A DNA stretch of 64,000 nucleotides from Papiliotrema nemorosa. Its lineage: Eukaryota > Basidiomycota > Tremellomycetes > Tremellales > Rhynchogastremaceae. The position numbers were made by a program, and so were the translations under genes. Positions 1-10,990 of this stretch are shown piece by piece. Below the pieces are notes generated by a model, which made no database searches, was not told where the DNA came from, and saw only the letters and a list, made by a program, of their open reading frames with translations. Within the stretch, counting starts at the first letter, position 1. Each line of letters starts with the position of its first letter. Where the stretch lies: assembly GCA_032158125.1 (NCBI GenBank), contig JASKOT010000053.1, positions 1 through 64,000 on the forward strand, written 5' to 3'.

Positions 1-697
1 TTTTCATTTCTTTTTTTTGGCTATTTGCTATTTTTTTCTCGTGGTGGGGCCTAAAATTTATCGTAATAACTCGCCCCGAAATTTTCTCTTCCGTTTTAAC
101 GCCGGTTCTGACCCCCCCCCCCCCCCCCCCAAGAATAGAACAAAGCTGACGCGACTTGGGATACACGTCGACGAATGCATATTCATTTGTCGGTCCTTCT
201 TACAGCATTTGGAGACCTGTCAGAGATGTACCCAGCCAGGTTCTCACCGATCAACATGGGATCCGCCAGATAGAAGTCTGGACTTCGGGATGAGTACTGC
301 TGGAATTCCAGCTTTGACAGAAACATCGTAAAGCTTGCTCATTTACTACCCGTTATACCACACTCGTAAGGTGAATACTCACATAGCTGCACCACATTCT
401 AGCGTCAGCTATCACCGAACTTTGTCACCACCCTCGACAGGTGCACATCATCGTATGGGTCATTCTCATCTATGACAGCCAGCCCCATGCGTGTCATGCA
501 CTCCACTGCTCCATCCTGCCGAGCTGTACCGAAGATGTCACTTCCAATCGACCCAGCTTTCAGGTATATAAGTGGGCCATGTCGAACCTCTCAATCCTCA
601 TCAGCTACCTCGAGATTCAACACAACCACTCAGCAGCCCAATCATCCCCCTTCGTCCTCTAAGCTTAGCTATACACGCGCTACTCTAGTCGGCAATC
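1..697. other. Intergenic / promoter region of the repeat precursor
   Basis: I see no convincing gene here. It contains T-rich runs near the left edge and an uninterrupted run of 19 C at 112-130. A TATA-like box (TATATAAG) lies at about 565-572, roughly 125 nt before the ATG at 698, followed by a C/T-rich stretch typical of fungal transcription starts. Short open frames at 17-331 and 441-792 have no recognisable domain and look like chance. Confidence 0.5.
565..572 (+). promoter_or_regulatory. TATA-like box of the secreted repeat precursor gene
   Basis: TATATAAG lies about 125 nt upstream of the start codon at 698. Strong TATA boxes in fungi tend to mark highly regulated genes, and a similar TATATAAA precedes the other small secreted-protein gene near 55.5 kb. 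The assignment rests on sequence and position only. Confidence 0.45.
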
Positions 698-1713
698 ATG
701 CGATTCTCTCTTGCAGTCATCATTGCTTTCGCCGCGGTATTGACCAACGCTGCTCCTGTTGCCAAACGACAAGGTGCCGGTGTAGGAGGTGAGTCGGTTC
801 ACGTCAGTGCGCACGTCGCTGACCTTGATAGCCGCTTGTAACTCCATCTTCACGGATGCGGACACCATGATCGGCAACGAAGCTACCAAGAGCATCGGAG
901 AAGGTCTTGCTGGCGATCTCAAGGGCACTGGCAATGGTCTGCTCCGACGACAAGGTGCCGGAGTTGGAGGTGAGTTTCTTCGTGGTGTCTACTTCCCCGC
1001 TGACACATGTAGCCGGTTGCGACTCTATCCTGACCGATGCCGATACGATGTTGGGTAACGAGGCTACAAAGGGTCTCGGGGAGACTATTGCCGGCGACCT
1101 CAAGGGTACTGGTAATGCACGACGACAACTCAATGGAATTGGTAAAGTCATCACATTCGGCCACGCTACACTTGTGCTGACATGGCAGCCGATGGTCTCA
1201 CCGCTGTGACTGGAGATGTTCCGGCGCTAGAGACCGAGTCGGATGAACTCGACAGCCAGCTCAATACAATCGATGGTGAAGGTACCGATGGATCTGCTCA
1301 ACTGGGAGAGACAATCGGGGACACTGAGCTGCAAGTGGGCAACATCGTGGGAGGAGGCAAGGGTACCAACGGTGGAACCGGACCTGCTCCCGCTGGTCCG
1401 GCTCCCGCTGGACCTGGTCCGAAGCGACAGCTCAATGGTATCGGTGAGTTGTATGACCCATTCTATCCAGGCGATAGCTAACGATTCAGCTGATGGGCTC
1501 ACTGCTCCCCTTGAGAACTACGGAGCAACCCAGGAATTGGGATCCAACATGGATTCCTACCTCAACACCATCGATGGCCAAGGCACCGACGATGCTGCTG
1601 AGCTTGGTCAAATTGTGGGAGATGAAGAATTGCAGTTGGGTAAGACGATTGGGGGGAACAATGCTGGTGGAGCTGGAACTGCCCCTGCTAAAGGCGGACC
1701 CAAACGAAAGTAA
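698..1713 (+). CDS. Secreted repeat precursor with Kex2-type dibasic sites (KEP-like)
   Basis: Five exons (698-788, 832-969, 1013-1141, 1189-1443, 1490-1713) give about 278 residues. Residues 1-18 form a hydrophobic signal peptide ending near NAA, followed by a KR site at 23-24. Two paralogous unit types follow: residues 32-77 and 78-120 share a C(N/D)SI(F/L)TDADTM core, and residues 121-205 and 206-end share a LNTIDG core and a Pro/Ala/Gly tail. Dibasic sites at KR23-24, RR69-70, RR113-114 and KR198-199 are each followed by Gln (QGAGVGA or QLNGIA), and the protein ends GGPKRK. All four introns are phase 1 and sit just after the dibasic sites, so each unit is a symmetrical exon. It probably enters the secretory pathway and is cut by a Kex2-type protease into peptides or small proteins. 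I do not recognise a named family. Confidence 0.75.
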
Positions 1714-2154
1714 ACGAAGATCAACGATCAATCACACGTAACGATGTTGAGCATAAGACATAGCATTTATAATTGAACATAGCATGGAGAACCACGTAGA
1801 TGAGATCCAAATGTATCGATGCAGCTACCCTTAGTCGAGATTAAACTGAACACTTTGTGTGCCACTCGATGGCGATATTCTCATCTGGTTCGAATTACAC
1901 AAGTGGAAGTGGTGAAACCGCTCGTGATGAAAACCACCCAGCTCAGATCATGTATCACCCCCCATCATACCTGGCTTTGCGCTAAAATCGGACCTGATTG
2001 CACGTCATGAACGCACGCTCCTAACCTCGTACGTCGGATACTTCTCAAAAGGATTAGAGAATTGACCACCAGTCGATCCGTTCAGGAGGTAGACATACCC
2101 ATAGCCGGAACTAGGAAGTGGGCTTCATGACAAACGGCCTCCGCTATCCCAGCA
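1714..2154. other. 3' flank and intergenic region
   Basis: This is the AT-rich downstream region of the repeat precursor. Short open frames such as 1819-2010 show no domain or splice logic. I see nothing else in it. Confidence 0.4.
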
Positions 2155-2946
2155 GTGGGGAGGCGCCTACCAGATCAAGGGCATCAGAATGACGGTAATC
2201 TGACTCGGCCCCAGGGGCAAATGGTCAGACAGAAAGTGGACTGGAATAAAAGCGCCGACGAGTTCAAGGAGCTTGCAGGTGAGTCTGCACTCATCTGCCA
2301 AATGTCTGAGCTCATCGGAGGGACCGTCTTGCCTGCTTCCCCATTGGCACAGTCAGCACAAGGCGTGTGAAAATCGCTCAGCGTGTGCAGCCGGTGCAGG
2401 TGGGTCCTCTGAGGGGGCATTTGGATGATACCGGTCGCACATGACTGATTTTCTCTTCGTATCGTGATCAAGCCAAGCAGCATGACCGTCGCGGCCATTT
2501 CCATCGACAGCAGAGCCAGAACTATCGAAGTTCCAGGGGAAGGCAAGAAGAGAGATCTCTGAAGCCGTTCCGCCCCACTACACTTTGGCTCTCATGCATG
2601 CTAGTCGGACCCATGGAGTGGACGGTCATTTTCACGAGAGCAAAGCTCGAGAGATCGCAGATGAGATGGTGCGAATACTTTGAAAGTAAGTGCATCGAGG
2701 TTTAGCGGTATCTCGACTAGCACTCAATTTTACTCAGGAAGTATGTATTCAGTCAAGGAGCCTCTTCGACCCGATGATGTGGCACCAGGCAGGAAGGGGG
2801 TGAGAGCGAAGAGGGCTCAGCAAAGTCTACATGAGTATCTGAGCATGCTCACGAGATGCGATGGCATCGATCGGTACTGCGATATGCACGATATTATGAG
2901 TCATTATGTTTGTTACAAGGATTGCGTCTCCGATCAAGGCGCTTGA
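2155..2946 (+). CDS. Possible uncharacterised gene, structure uncertain
   Basis: There are traces of coding sequence but no recognisable family. A candidate exon around 2221-2278 ends at a good donor (GTGAGT). A later open frame from about 2485 to 2684 joins through a GTAAGT donor and TCAG acceptor to a final exon ending at 2946. The last stretch has five cysteines in a short span (CDGIDRYC, YVCYKDC) and lacks low complexity, which argues for real coding. The N-terminus and the large first intron are unclear. It could be a decayed gene or a fast-evolving lineage-specific protein. No function can be given. Confidence 0.3.
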
Positions 2947-3161
2947 GGACTCTTTCCATGATGAGTGAGGTGAGCCCTCGAGGCAGAGTCGCGTCACCTG
3001 CCGATCATCTTGACCCACCTTTCGACATGCCATTCTCCCTCTTACCACCACTTCGCCTTTACTCTACCTGAGCTTCACTGGTCTTCTCCCCTTGTTGATC
3101 AGACATACTGCTACTCTATCACGTAGAAGGTCTCGACGCCCAGCATTGTAAGCCGGAAGAC

Positions 3162-4236
3162 ATGTCTACCACCCCTGCCGACGCGGTACCCCCGAACGGA
3201 CCTCTTCACCCAGCCACCGCGTCCGATTCTGATAGCGTCATTGTCGTCGACCTTCCTCCTGTAGACGATGGCGAAGGAGAGGAGGAAGAGGACAATCTTC
3301 CCAACAGAGAGTACAGGGCTGCTGATGCCGATTTCACCCTAATCTCCGCAGATGGGGTCCCCTTCAAGGTTCACAAATACGTGCTGATGGCGGCAAGGTG
3401 AGCCCAACCTGCCTCACCTCTCTTTCTCTTCTCCTCCTATATGCCTTGCTGTGCTGTGAAGGATATAGCGTGATCCTTCAGCTGGCTCGTCATCCCTCAT
3501 GAAGTACCATGCATAACCCGCCGAACTCCCTATCGTTACGGCATCTCGTCCGAGACTGATCTGCAGCGCCACCTTCCGATCCATGCTCACGACTTGCAAT
3601 GCACCTCCCTCCCCCAACAGCGATGAAGATGCCGCCATCGATGTCCAGCCACCCTCTGACGAGCTCAAGTTTACCGATACCACCCTCGAGCTCAGACACA
3701 CCATTCGGCTCTTTCTTGACTTCATCTACGGCAAAGAAATCAAGTGCGCTACGGGGTCATGGAGAAAGTTTGTCAATGTCGGTCTGCTCTTCCGAAAGTA
3801 CGAATGCTCTGGTGCTGCTCAAGCGTACAAATGGGCATTGCGATACTGGGCTCTCGACAATGTCTCATCCACTCGAACTCTCTTCCTCACAGCCGCGCAT
3901 CTTGACGAGGTGGAGACTGTTGCTCAGGTCATCGCCAACAAAACTGGTACCTGGGGAGTTGCCGGGCAGCCCACTAAATGGCACGATGATGACGATGGAG
4001 ATGGAGAAGGCAGCGAGAGAGCCAACTCAATCCAAAACAAGCTCTTGAGATCCGCCATGGCGGGTCACCACGTGATGGACCTCACCTCGGCTCATTCCAA
4101 CTTCTTCTCGGCTATCCCGCCTCTCTACTCGTTTGCCCTCCTCCGAGCCAGTCGAGCCAAAGGTACCAATGGAGTGTATGACAAAAAGTCTCGAAATGCC
4201 ATTGCGCAAGAGTTTGAGCGAATCATCAAGGGGTGA
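3162..4236 (+). CDS. BTB/POZ-domain protein, first of a tandem pair
   Basis: Two exons, with an intron at 3398-3566, encode an acidic Asp/Glu-rich N-terminus followed by a BTB-type fold. The core reads DADFTLIS, FKVHKYVLMAAS, FRSMLTTC, then IRLFLDFIYGKEI and a helical FVNVGLLFRKYEC segment, matching the usual BTB order. Such domains mediate dimerisation and often cullin-3 recruitment; nothing here shows the partner. No Kelch, MATH or zinc-finger domain follows. Downstream lies a paralogue with the same exon boundary (AS|xxF). The C-terminus is uncertain: the frame stops at 4234-4236, but a GTGAGT just before could splice to an extension ending near 4414. Confidence 0.7.
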
Positions 4237-4628
4237 GTTTTGGGCACGAACGCCGTGTTTACAGAGAAAGGAGGCTGATGGTATAGTGGGTGAGATGATA
4301 CTGCGTTGTATAAATGTAACCGGACGGGAGATTGACGGCGAAGCCCAACCTCATGACTCGCCAAGCGGCTTCGAGGTCCCTGACGAGGCTATGATGACAG
4401 AACGACCTACTTGACGAATTAGCCATGCATGATAGATTTCAAGTCCATAATCTTGAAGTGACCACCCTGATTCTGTCACGGTCGCGAATTGAGCCAGAAG
4501 TACGGCGGTCCGAGCACCATCATGGGCGCCAATGTGTGTTTTGTAACGGCTTCCTTCTTAAAGTCGAGGATGTTGCGGGCGTTTGGCGTTTCTTCCCTCC
4601 ATATTGTCATTCCGTCCTCACAATCATA

Positions 4629-5536
4629 ATGGAAGACCAACAGCGCCAGCCAAAACATCTGCGATTATCTCAAGCCAATGCAGCATACCAAGCGATCGAC
4701 GCCGATCTCACCCTGATATCGGAAGACGGGACGGCTTTTAAAGTCCATCAAGCGGTGCTTGCTGGTGCAAGGTAAGCTACTGTATCCCTCTCATCTGTGA
4801 AGCTGAGGAAAGTACGGTATTCCGAACTATGTTCCAAGCTGCGAAATCTACCGACACAGGACTGCGGGAGATCATGCTCTCGGACGAACGGACAGAAAAG
4901 AAGTGGAGCATCAGACTCTTCCTTGACTTACTCTACGGGGTGGAGATACCTCCTCCGGAGATTGGATACCGAAAATACGTCAACGTCACTGACCTTCTCG
5001 ATAAATACGATTGTAAAGCAGCAAAGACGGCTTGGAAATGGGCGATTGGGAATTGGGTTCGGGATGAACAGTCAAGCGAACTCGCGGTATTTCTCGTCGC
5101 CGCTTCTGCCCGTCTTTGGGAGCAGTGCAGGCTTGTGCTTCAAGCTACAACTCGGACCTGGAGGAGCGACAACTGGCAGTTAAATGGGAGGATGTCCATA
5201 GAGCAGACACTTCGTATCTCCCTCAATGAGCAACAGGACGACAAGCGACCTCTTTTAAAGACAGAGACGGATGACATTGGCGACATCGAGTGCTGGGCCT
5301 CGGACACTGAGGAGGATTCTGTATTTGATTTGGGTACTTGGCCTCGAGAATTCACAGACTACATTGACCCATTCGTCTTTTTTGCCCTGCTTAGGGCTCA
5401 GCGTGAAGTTTGTCCCACTGGGATCTTCCAGCCAGCGGATAGGGAGGGAATAGCATGCCTTTGGCTACGGTACATGTGTGAGTCAGCATCTGACTTTCGA
5501 GGCAAAGAGAATCTGACGATCAGGGGAGCGGGATGA
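4629..5536 (+). CDS. BTB/POZ-domain protein, second of a tandem pair
   Basis: The first exon (4629-4771) and a 41-nt intron (4772-4812) lead into a long second exon. The protein parallels its upstream neighbour throughout: DADLTLISEDG, FKVHQAVLAGAS, VFRTMF, IRLFLDLLYGVEI, KYVNVTDLLDKYDC, a WKWAIG helix, and FFALLRAQ near the end. The intron falls at the same Ala-Ser position. This indicates a local duplication followed by strong divergence, since the two are clearly related but far from identical. The reading frame is open to 5536, although a GTGAGT at about 5478 may move the end. The start ATG is the first in frame after an upstream stop. Confidence 0.68.
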
Positions 5537-6564
5537 AAGCTCCTTCTCGGGATAGGGCACGTTTCGAGAATTGTTAGAGGGCGAAATAAAAGAAGCGACA
5601 CCAAAGAGACAAGAAGATAGACCCCGCATCCACCACTTTCTTTCCTACGGTCTCAGACATCCCATGCATTCCTTATCACCTTCCTTGATCAGTCGCAGGA
5701 TATCAAACGGGATCATCCCGGGTTGTGAAAAGCAAAGTAGGCTCAACTCGGTGATCCACAGACATGGGTTTGGCGAACGGTGCACCTCTATATCTTTCTG
5801 TTCCACCACCTTCAATCACAGTGACAGGCGGACCGGGGATCACATGTAGGGGTTGCATTGCGGAAACCCCAGCTACAACCCCCCTCACACTTATCGTGTG
5901 ATTCCAGGACCGGAAGGAAGTGGACGAGGCCTTTTGTACGAGGGGCAGATCTCAAGCGCACGGATCCTGCCACTTTCCACAGCTGACTCGACCATCACCC
6001 TGCTCGCCCCCCAACTCCCTTCCTTCCTACCATATCTTCTTTGTCCTTTCGACTTTGCATCTAGATGAGATCGGTGAAAAGTCAATTTCCAGTTGAGAAC
6101 ATGTTGTTCGGCCCCAATATCGACGGCAATGCAAGTCAGATCGCCGCGAAGGGTGATGTGCGCTACGCCAAACCAGAAATCAACCGACTCAATATGCAGT
6201 CGCCAAGAGGTATTGTCGGCGACAGTTATAAAAGAGGAGTACATTCAGGAGAAGATGAAGCAATAAGGACTGCTGTACATACTGTAAGGGCATTAGGGGG
6301 TGAATTGGAAAGACCCTTAAAATAGGTCGCCAACCTCACCGCCCATGGTAAGACTGTGCACGCATCGCCAGGTATTGAGGTCAAGTCCACGGCAGATTTC
6401 AACAAAGTCAGGATTCAAGTTCTTTCCATCTCGTGCTACAACAATTCGAGCGGGGATCACGCATTGATACAAGCCGCCGAGATCTCTTTTCCCATTCCCT
6501 CACGCAAATCTCATTCACGGCGACCGAACTCCTTAAAACTCTCCTCTACGATGCTCAATCTTGC
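5537..6564. other. Intergenic region of about 1 kb with no supported gene
   Basis: No recognisable gene. An ATG-initiated plus-strand frame at 6065-6325 (86 residues) and the next one at 6356-6616 have no family resemblance, and the second overlaps the VPS2 3' end. The minus strand also has open stretches (5891-6244) without motifs. A small lineage-specific gene cannot be excluded. Confidence 0.35.
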
Positions 6565-7599
6565 TCAGTCTTTCCTCAATGCGTCGAGTCGACGCTGCAA
6601 GTCGGCTTCCTCTTGACTCATAGGTCCACTCCCTCCACCTCCAGCTGTAGGAGCTACGGGGGACGATGTCAGACCTTCTGCGACGGCTACACGGGTGTTG
6701 GCGACAGGCTCGTTGGCGAGAGGATTGACGGTGGGGGCAGATGTTAGCTAAGCCATCAGTTGCGATCTTTGCTCTCTATGAATCAGTCAAGGGTTGGTCA
6801 AACTCACCGCATCGTTCATGTTCATTCCGATCTCATCAAACACCTCTTTCAATATCTTGTCCCCTTCTGCCTCTTCCCCTTCTCCTTCATCTTCTCCCTC
6901 CATTGCATCGTCCACTGCGTCCGACATCATCTCCTCTTTCATGTCCATGGTGGAAGATTCGCGCTCAAAGTCGTTCATGATTTTTTGGATTTGGGGCAGA
7001 TTCAGACTTCGGTTCATTTGACCCATTGCCTGCACGTCAGCGGATCATGATCCGGCGGTCATATCCTGCGTCCCAAGGCCATGCACTCTTGAGATGGAAG
7101 GCGTTTAAGAAGGACACATACCCTCGTTGCACCCTTCATAGCGCTGGCCATCTGTTCATTACTCCGCAACGTCTGCATCCGGAGTGAAACAGCCTGTAGC
7201 TGCACCCGCATCTGCGTGAACTTTTGCACATATCGACGTGTCCTGACGAGATCTTTTGCCAGGATCTTGCAAGCGTTCTGCGAGTCAGCTCAAAGTTCCA
7301 TCTGAACAAGTCGACCGGGCTGAAGCTGGGGATGTTGGGCGGATGACGCGTTTCGAGGTGTTGAGCATGATAAGGACATACCATGTTCCCCGCCTTTGCA
7401 TTCTTCTTGATATCCATCATAGTCTTCTTCTCCTGTTGTTCCAATTTCGTAGCTTCCCTCTCGAGCTCCCGTTGAGCTTTCTGGAGGGAACGTTGATGTT
7501 GCCGGAGACGCTCCGCCGGGGTCATCGACCGACCGAATAATGTGTCCTAGATATCAGTGCGGTCCCATGCATCAAGACTGGACAGACCAAGATGTTCAT
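6565..7599 (-). CDS. VPS2: ESCRT-III subunit Vps2/Did4 (CHMP2)
   Basis: Five exons. A 12-nt first exon encodes MNIL and joins DTLFGRSMTPAE, the hallmark CHMP2 N-terminus. It continues with basic helix alpha1 (LRQHQRSLQKAQRELERE), DIKKNAKAGNM, then ACKILAKDLVRTRRYVQKF and MKGATRAMGQMN, all close to the family consensus. An acidic segment and the C-terminal LQRRLDALRKD fit the MIT-interacting helix that binds Vps4. Vps2 caps Snf7 polymers on endosomes and recruits Vps4 for multivesicular body formation and membrane scission. It lies head to head with the PDI-like gene at 7812, sharing about 210 nt of promoter. Confidence 0.93.
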
Positions 7600-7811
7600 C
7601 GTAATTATCAATACTTCTGGAGAAATCTGAGATAAGACTCAACGTTACGCTGGCGAGATGAACGGGATGTGAGGGCTATGGTGATTGGTATGAAGTTGAA
7701 GTCGAGGAGGAGGATCATGTTATCGTTTTGACATTCCGTCTCACCTTCGCGCCGCTTGACCACCGTTGCACATTTATCAGGTCAGACCGGGTCCGAGATC
7801 ACGATCGGACA

Positions 7812-10080
7812 ATGCGACTGCATCAGGCTTTCCTGTTCTCGCTTGCGCTGGCGCTACGGTCGAGTGCCGTCTCGACGATACCGAAAGAAGACTTTGAATT
7901 GCGTCAATTGACCGATGACAACTTCAAAGCGAGCACCTCGCATGGGCTCTGGTACGTCTCTTCTAACCCCCTCAAGTAGACTCTCGCACGTCTGACATCT
8001 CCGTGGACGGCGGGCTGACTGCATAGGTTGGTAGAGCACTATTCACCCAAATGTAGGGAGTGTATCGCGTAGAAAGGGTGCTGATTCTAGGTGGACATTG
8101 TCGAGCTTTCGCACCAACCTGGACGCAGATAGCTCAGGACAAGCTACATCTCGAGCGATTATCAGGCTTTCACATGGCTCAAGTGAATTGTCTAGCTCAA
8201 GGAGGTGAGTTGAGATACACTCACAAAGATAGATCGCTGATCAAGCAGATCTGTGTAATTCGAATGGGATCAAGTTCTGTATGTCCAGTCTCACTTCCCC
8301 TGTCTATGCTTACAGTGCTAATGTACAGATCCTCAGCTGTTACTGTGAGTACATAATGGGCGTCCTATCCAGACTAGCTGATCACAAGCTATGCGAATGG
8401 GAAACTGGTTGAACCCTCTTATTCGGGAGATAGGTCATACGATGATCTAATCCGCTTTATCGATGAGGAATCTACCAAATACGCCTCTAACCAATTGTTG
8501 AAGTCGTCCTCGGAAGATGAGGCGGAGTTTACGACTGCGAGACCGAACCTCGATGGGAAGGTGTTGGAGGTGGAAGAGGAGGGATTGGACGAGATCAAGG
8601 CCAAAGGTCCAGTCTTGGTGGATTACTACGCGCCGTGGTGTGGACAGTGAGCTATCTGTTGCGCTGTCGTCGATAAGCTGACATGTAGTTGCAAGAAGCT
8701 ACGACCAAGTGAGCGCCCGATTCACGAGGAAGAGGTTACTGATACGGCAGTATATGAGAAAGTTGCAGAGTCTCTTCAAGGCAGGGCAAACGTCGTGGCT
8801 GTAGATTGCGAGGCCAACAAGGCTTTCTGTCGCAAAGAGGGGATCATGGGCTACCCTACGATCAGGCTGTGGGTTGCAGTTTGCTGCCATTCATCGATAG
8901 CTGATGCGTGCAGGTTGAAACAGGACAAGAGAATCGACTACATGGGCGCTCGATCTGTTGACGCGATGCGGGATTTCACTCTGAAAAGCATGGAGAGGTA
9001 GGCTAAGTCTGCTTTGATGGTATGTGCTGACATGCCAGCGCCAAGATACAGCCGATCAAGCTGGACGACTTTGACCAGATTCTGAAGACGGACGAGGCAT
9101 TCTTCCTCTATCTGCAAAACTTCGACACCGCCATCGCCGACGTGGTGAGTGCTGCAATCCCACAGACTCAATCATATTTGACATCCAGGACAAGGTCAAG
9201 AAAGTCCTTGAACCTATATTGGGCGTTGTCCCTGCGTACACATCCGCCGATCCGCATTTCTACGCAAATCTCTCCATCGCCAACCCGCCTCCCACATCGG
9301 TGCTCCTGGCCTTCTCCAATTCTGAACGGAAACCAGTCGGATCATTAAGCTTCCCCGCAGAAGACAAAGATGTAGACCGATTCGTCTCTGTCCACCGGCA
9401 TCCAACCTTGACGCAGTTATCGAGCGGAAACTACAACGATGTCATGAAAGCCGATTCGAGGGCTATCGTCGTCCTAGCAGCTCTGCACAAAGGCGATGAA
9501 GGAGAAAAGGAGCGTCAAAAATTGATGTCTGTTGCCAAAGCTTGGAAAAGAGGAGGAAGGGGATTCAATCAACCGGTATTCTTCGCGTGGATAGAGGCGG
9601 AAAGGTGGAGTAGCTGGTTGAGGCAGAGTTATGGGATCAAGAAGAAGGATATACCCGCCGTGGTGGTCGTCGATGCTCCAGTGAGCTCATTGATGCGGGT
9701 TTTGCGATGATCTGGCTGATGGACAGAACTCGGAGTACTACGACACCACGATCGAGGGCCACAAGATCAAGTTTGATGGTGCTTCCATCTTTTCCGTCCT
9801 GGAAGGCTTCTACCAGCACTTTTTGGTACCCAAGAGAGTAGAGACTACACTGGAATGGGGATCAAGAAGCGCCACCATGACCTTGATCAATCTCAGCGTG
9901 AGCTACTGTCCCCCGTATGGTATTCTAGCTGAGATGCAGCACATGGGAGCTGATCATCCATTCTTGGGATTCATGGTGGTCGTAGGCGGAGTCGCGGCGT
10001 TTGTGCTCTTATTGCAAAGGTGTATGAAGCGGGACTCGAGGGAAGGTAGAGAGGGCAAAGAAGCGCCTAGGCTCGACTGA
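7812..10080 (+). CDS. Membrane-anchored protein disulfide isomerase (TMX/Mpd-type)
   Basis: About 13 exons encode 571 residues. The chain begins with a signal peptide (MRLHQAFLFSLALALRSSAVS). Two thioredoxin domains each carry CGHC: residues 56-59, reassembled across an intron as SPKCGHCRAF, and residues 193-196 in YYAPWCGHCKKLRP, also split by an intron. A PT proline occurs in GYPTIRL. A redox-inactive thioredoxin-like region follows, then a C-terminal transmembrane helix (FLGFMVVVGGVAAFVLLLQ) and a basic tail without KDEL. This fits an ER type I membrane oxidoreductase that forms or isomerises disulfides in secretory proteins. A 42-nt in-frame intron (9898-9939) just before the membrane helix could be retained without breaking the frame. 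The earlier in-frame Met near 7728 is less likely because it lacks a signal peptide. Confidence 0.88.
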
Positions 10081-10990
10081 TGGGTCGTCTAGGTGCTCTG
10101 GGTTGCCGATGCATAGCATCTGGAACAGAGACCGCACGACCGCCACGACCGTGACTGCGTTTCAGGTTCGTCAGCTGACCCTTTGTGGTTCTCCTTCCTC
10201 ATCGCTTTCAGCGTTGTCGAGGGGACAAAAGATATGGACGAATAAGTGTTTTGTTGTGCGTCTCAAGCTAGAGACACTCGCCTCTCTGTCCACGATCGAC
10301 TCATTCATCAGCTACTCGTGATCGACACGCATTCAAGGGAGACGGCCATACCTTGCAAAACTCGCTGTACGAGACCATCCCTCTTCGCTCCTTTGTTCTG
10401 ATCAGTAAGTCGACCTCGTCTGATCGAAAAGCCATCTCTCACGTCTAAACTCATGAGTCTCCTCTCGAGTCCACTCCTCCTTTGTCCCTCCCCGCTCTAG
10501 TAAGGATCTGTATGGACGAAGGTGATGAGACGATGAGATGATCCTCATGACGTCGGCATGTGTAATGTGTGTGATGAGACTTACGCTTTGCTTCTACTTG
10601 ATCTCATTGCCTGCGTGGCCGACTTGTCTTTGATGTTTGATTATACGAATAAAGCGTACGACAGATATCTCCACCTTATTCGTATTGACACTCGAGTACT
10701 CGAGCAGACGATCCCGACACCCCTTGATCAGACGACTATCCCCTCTCCCTGTCCGGGATACTGCACCTGATCGTCTCTACTCCTTTGGCCGCTCATCGAC
10801 AGGCATTGCCCCTGCCATTGTCCTAGCCTTATCGTTCACCTCTGCAGATTAGCCGATCGCCTTATCCGCCCTCGACGACGTTCCCCTGAATCCTGATACA
10901 TCTTCTCCGTTGACCCCAACTTCCCTTGGTGCAGTCTCAGAATCACCCCGAATCAGATTACCATATAAGTTAAGCACGGGGAGTCGGCGG
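10081..10990. other. Intergenic region without a supported gene
   Basis: C/T-rich stretches and scattered short open frames (10103-10321, 10558-10770, 10910-11032) have no domain. This is likely the long leader or promoter of the Gly/Met/Tyr-rich gene. Splice-like motifs suggest 5' UTR introns, but none can be fixed. Confidence 0.35.

Noticed and set aside
2155..2946. A known enzyme fold for the uncertain gene
   Set aside because: Fragments looked vaguely like hydrolase or flavin-binding proteins, but no catalytic motif held up, so no function is assigned.
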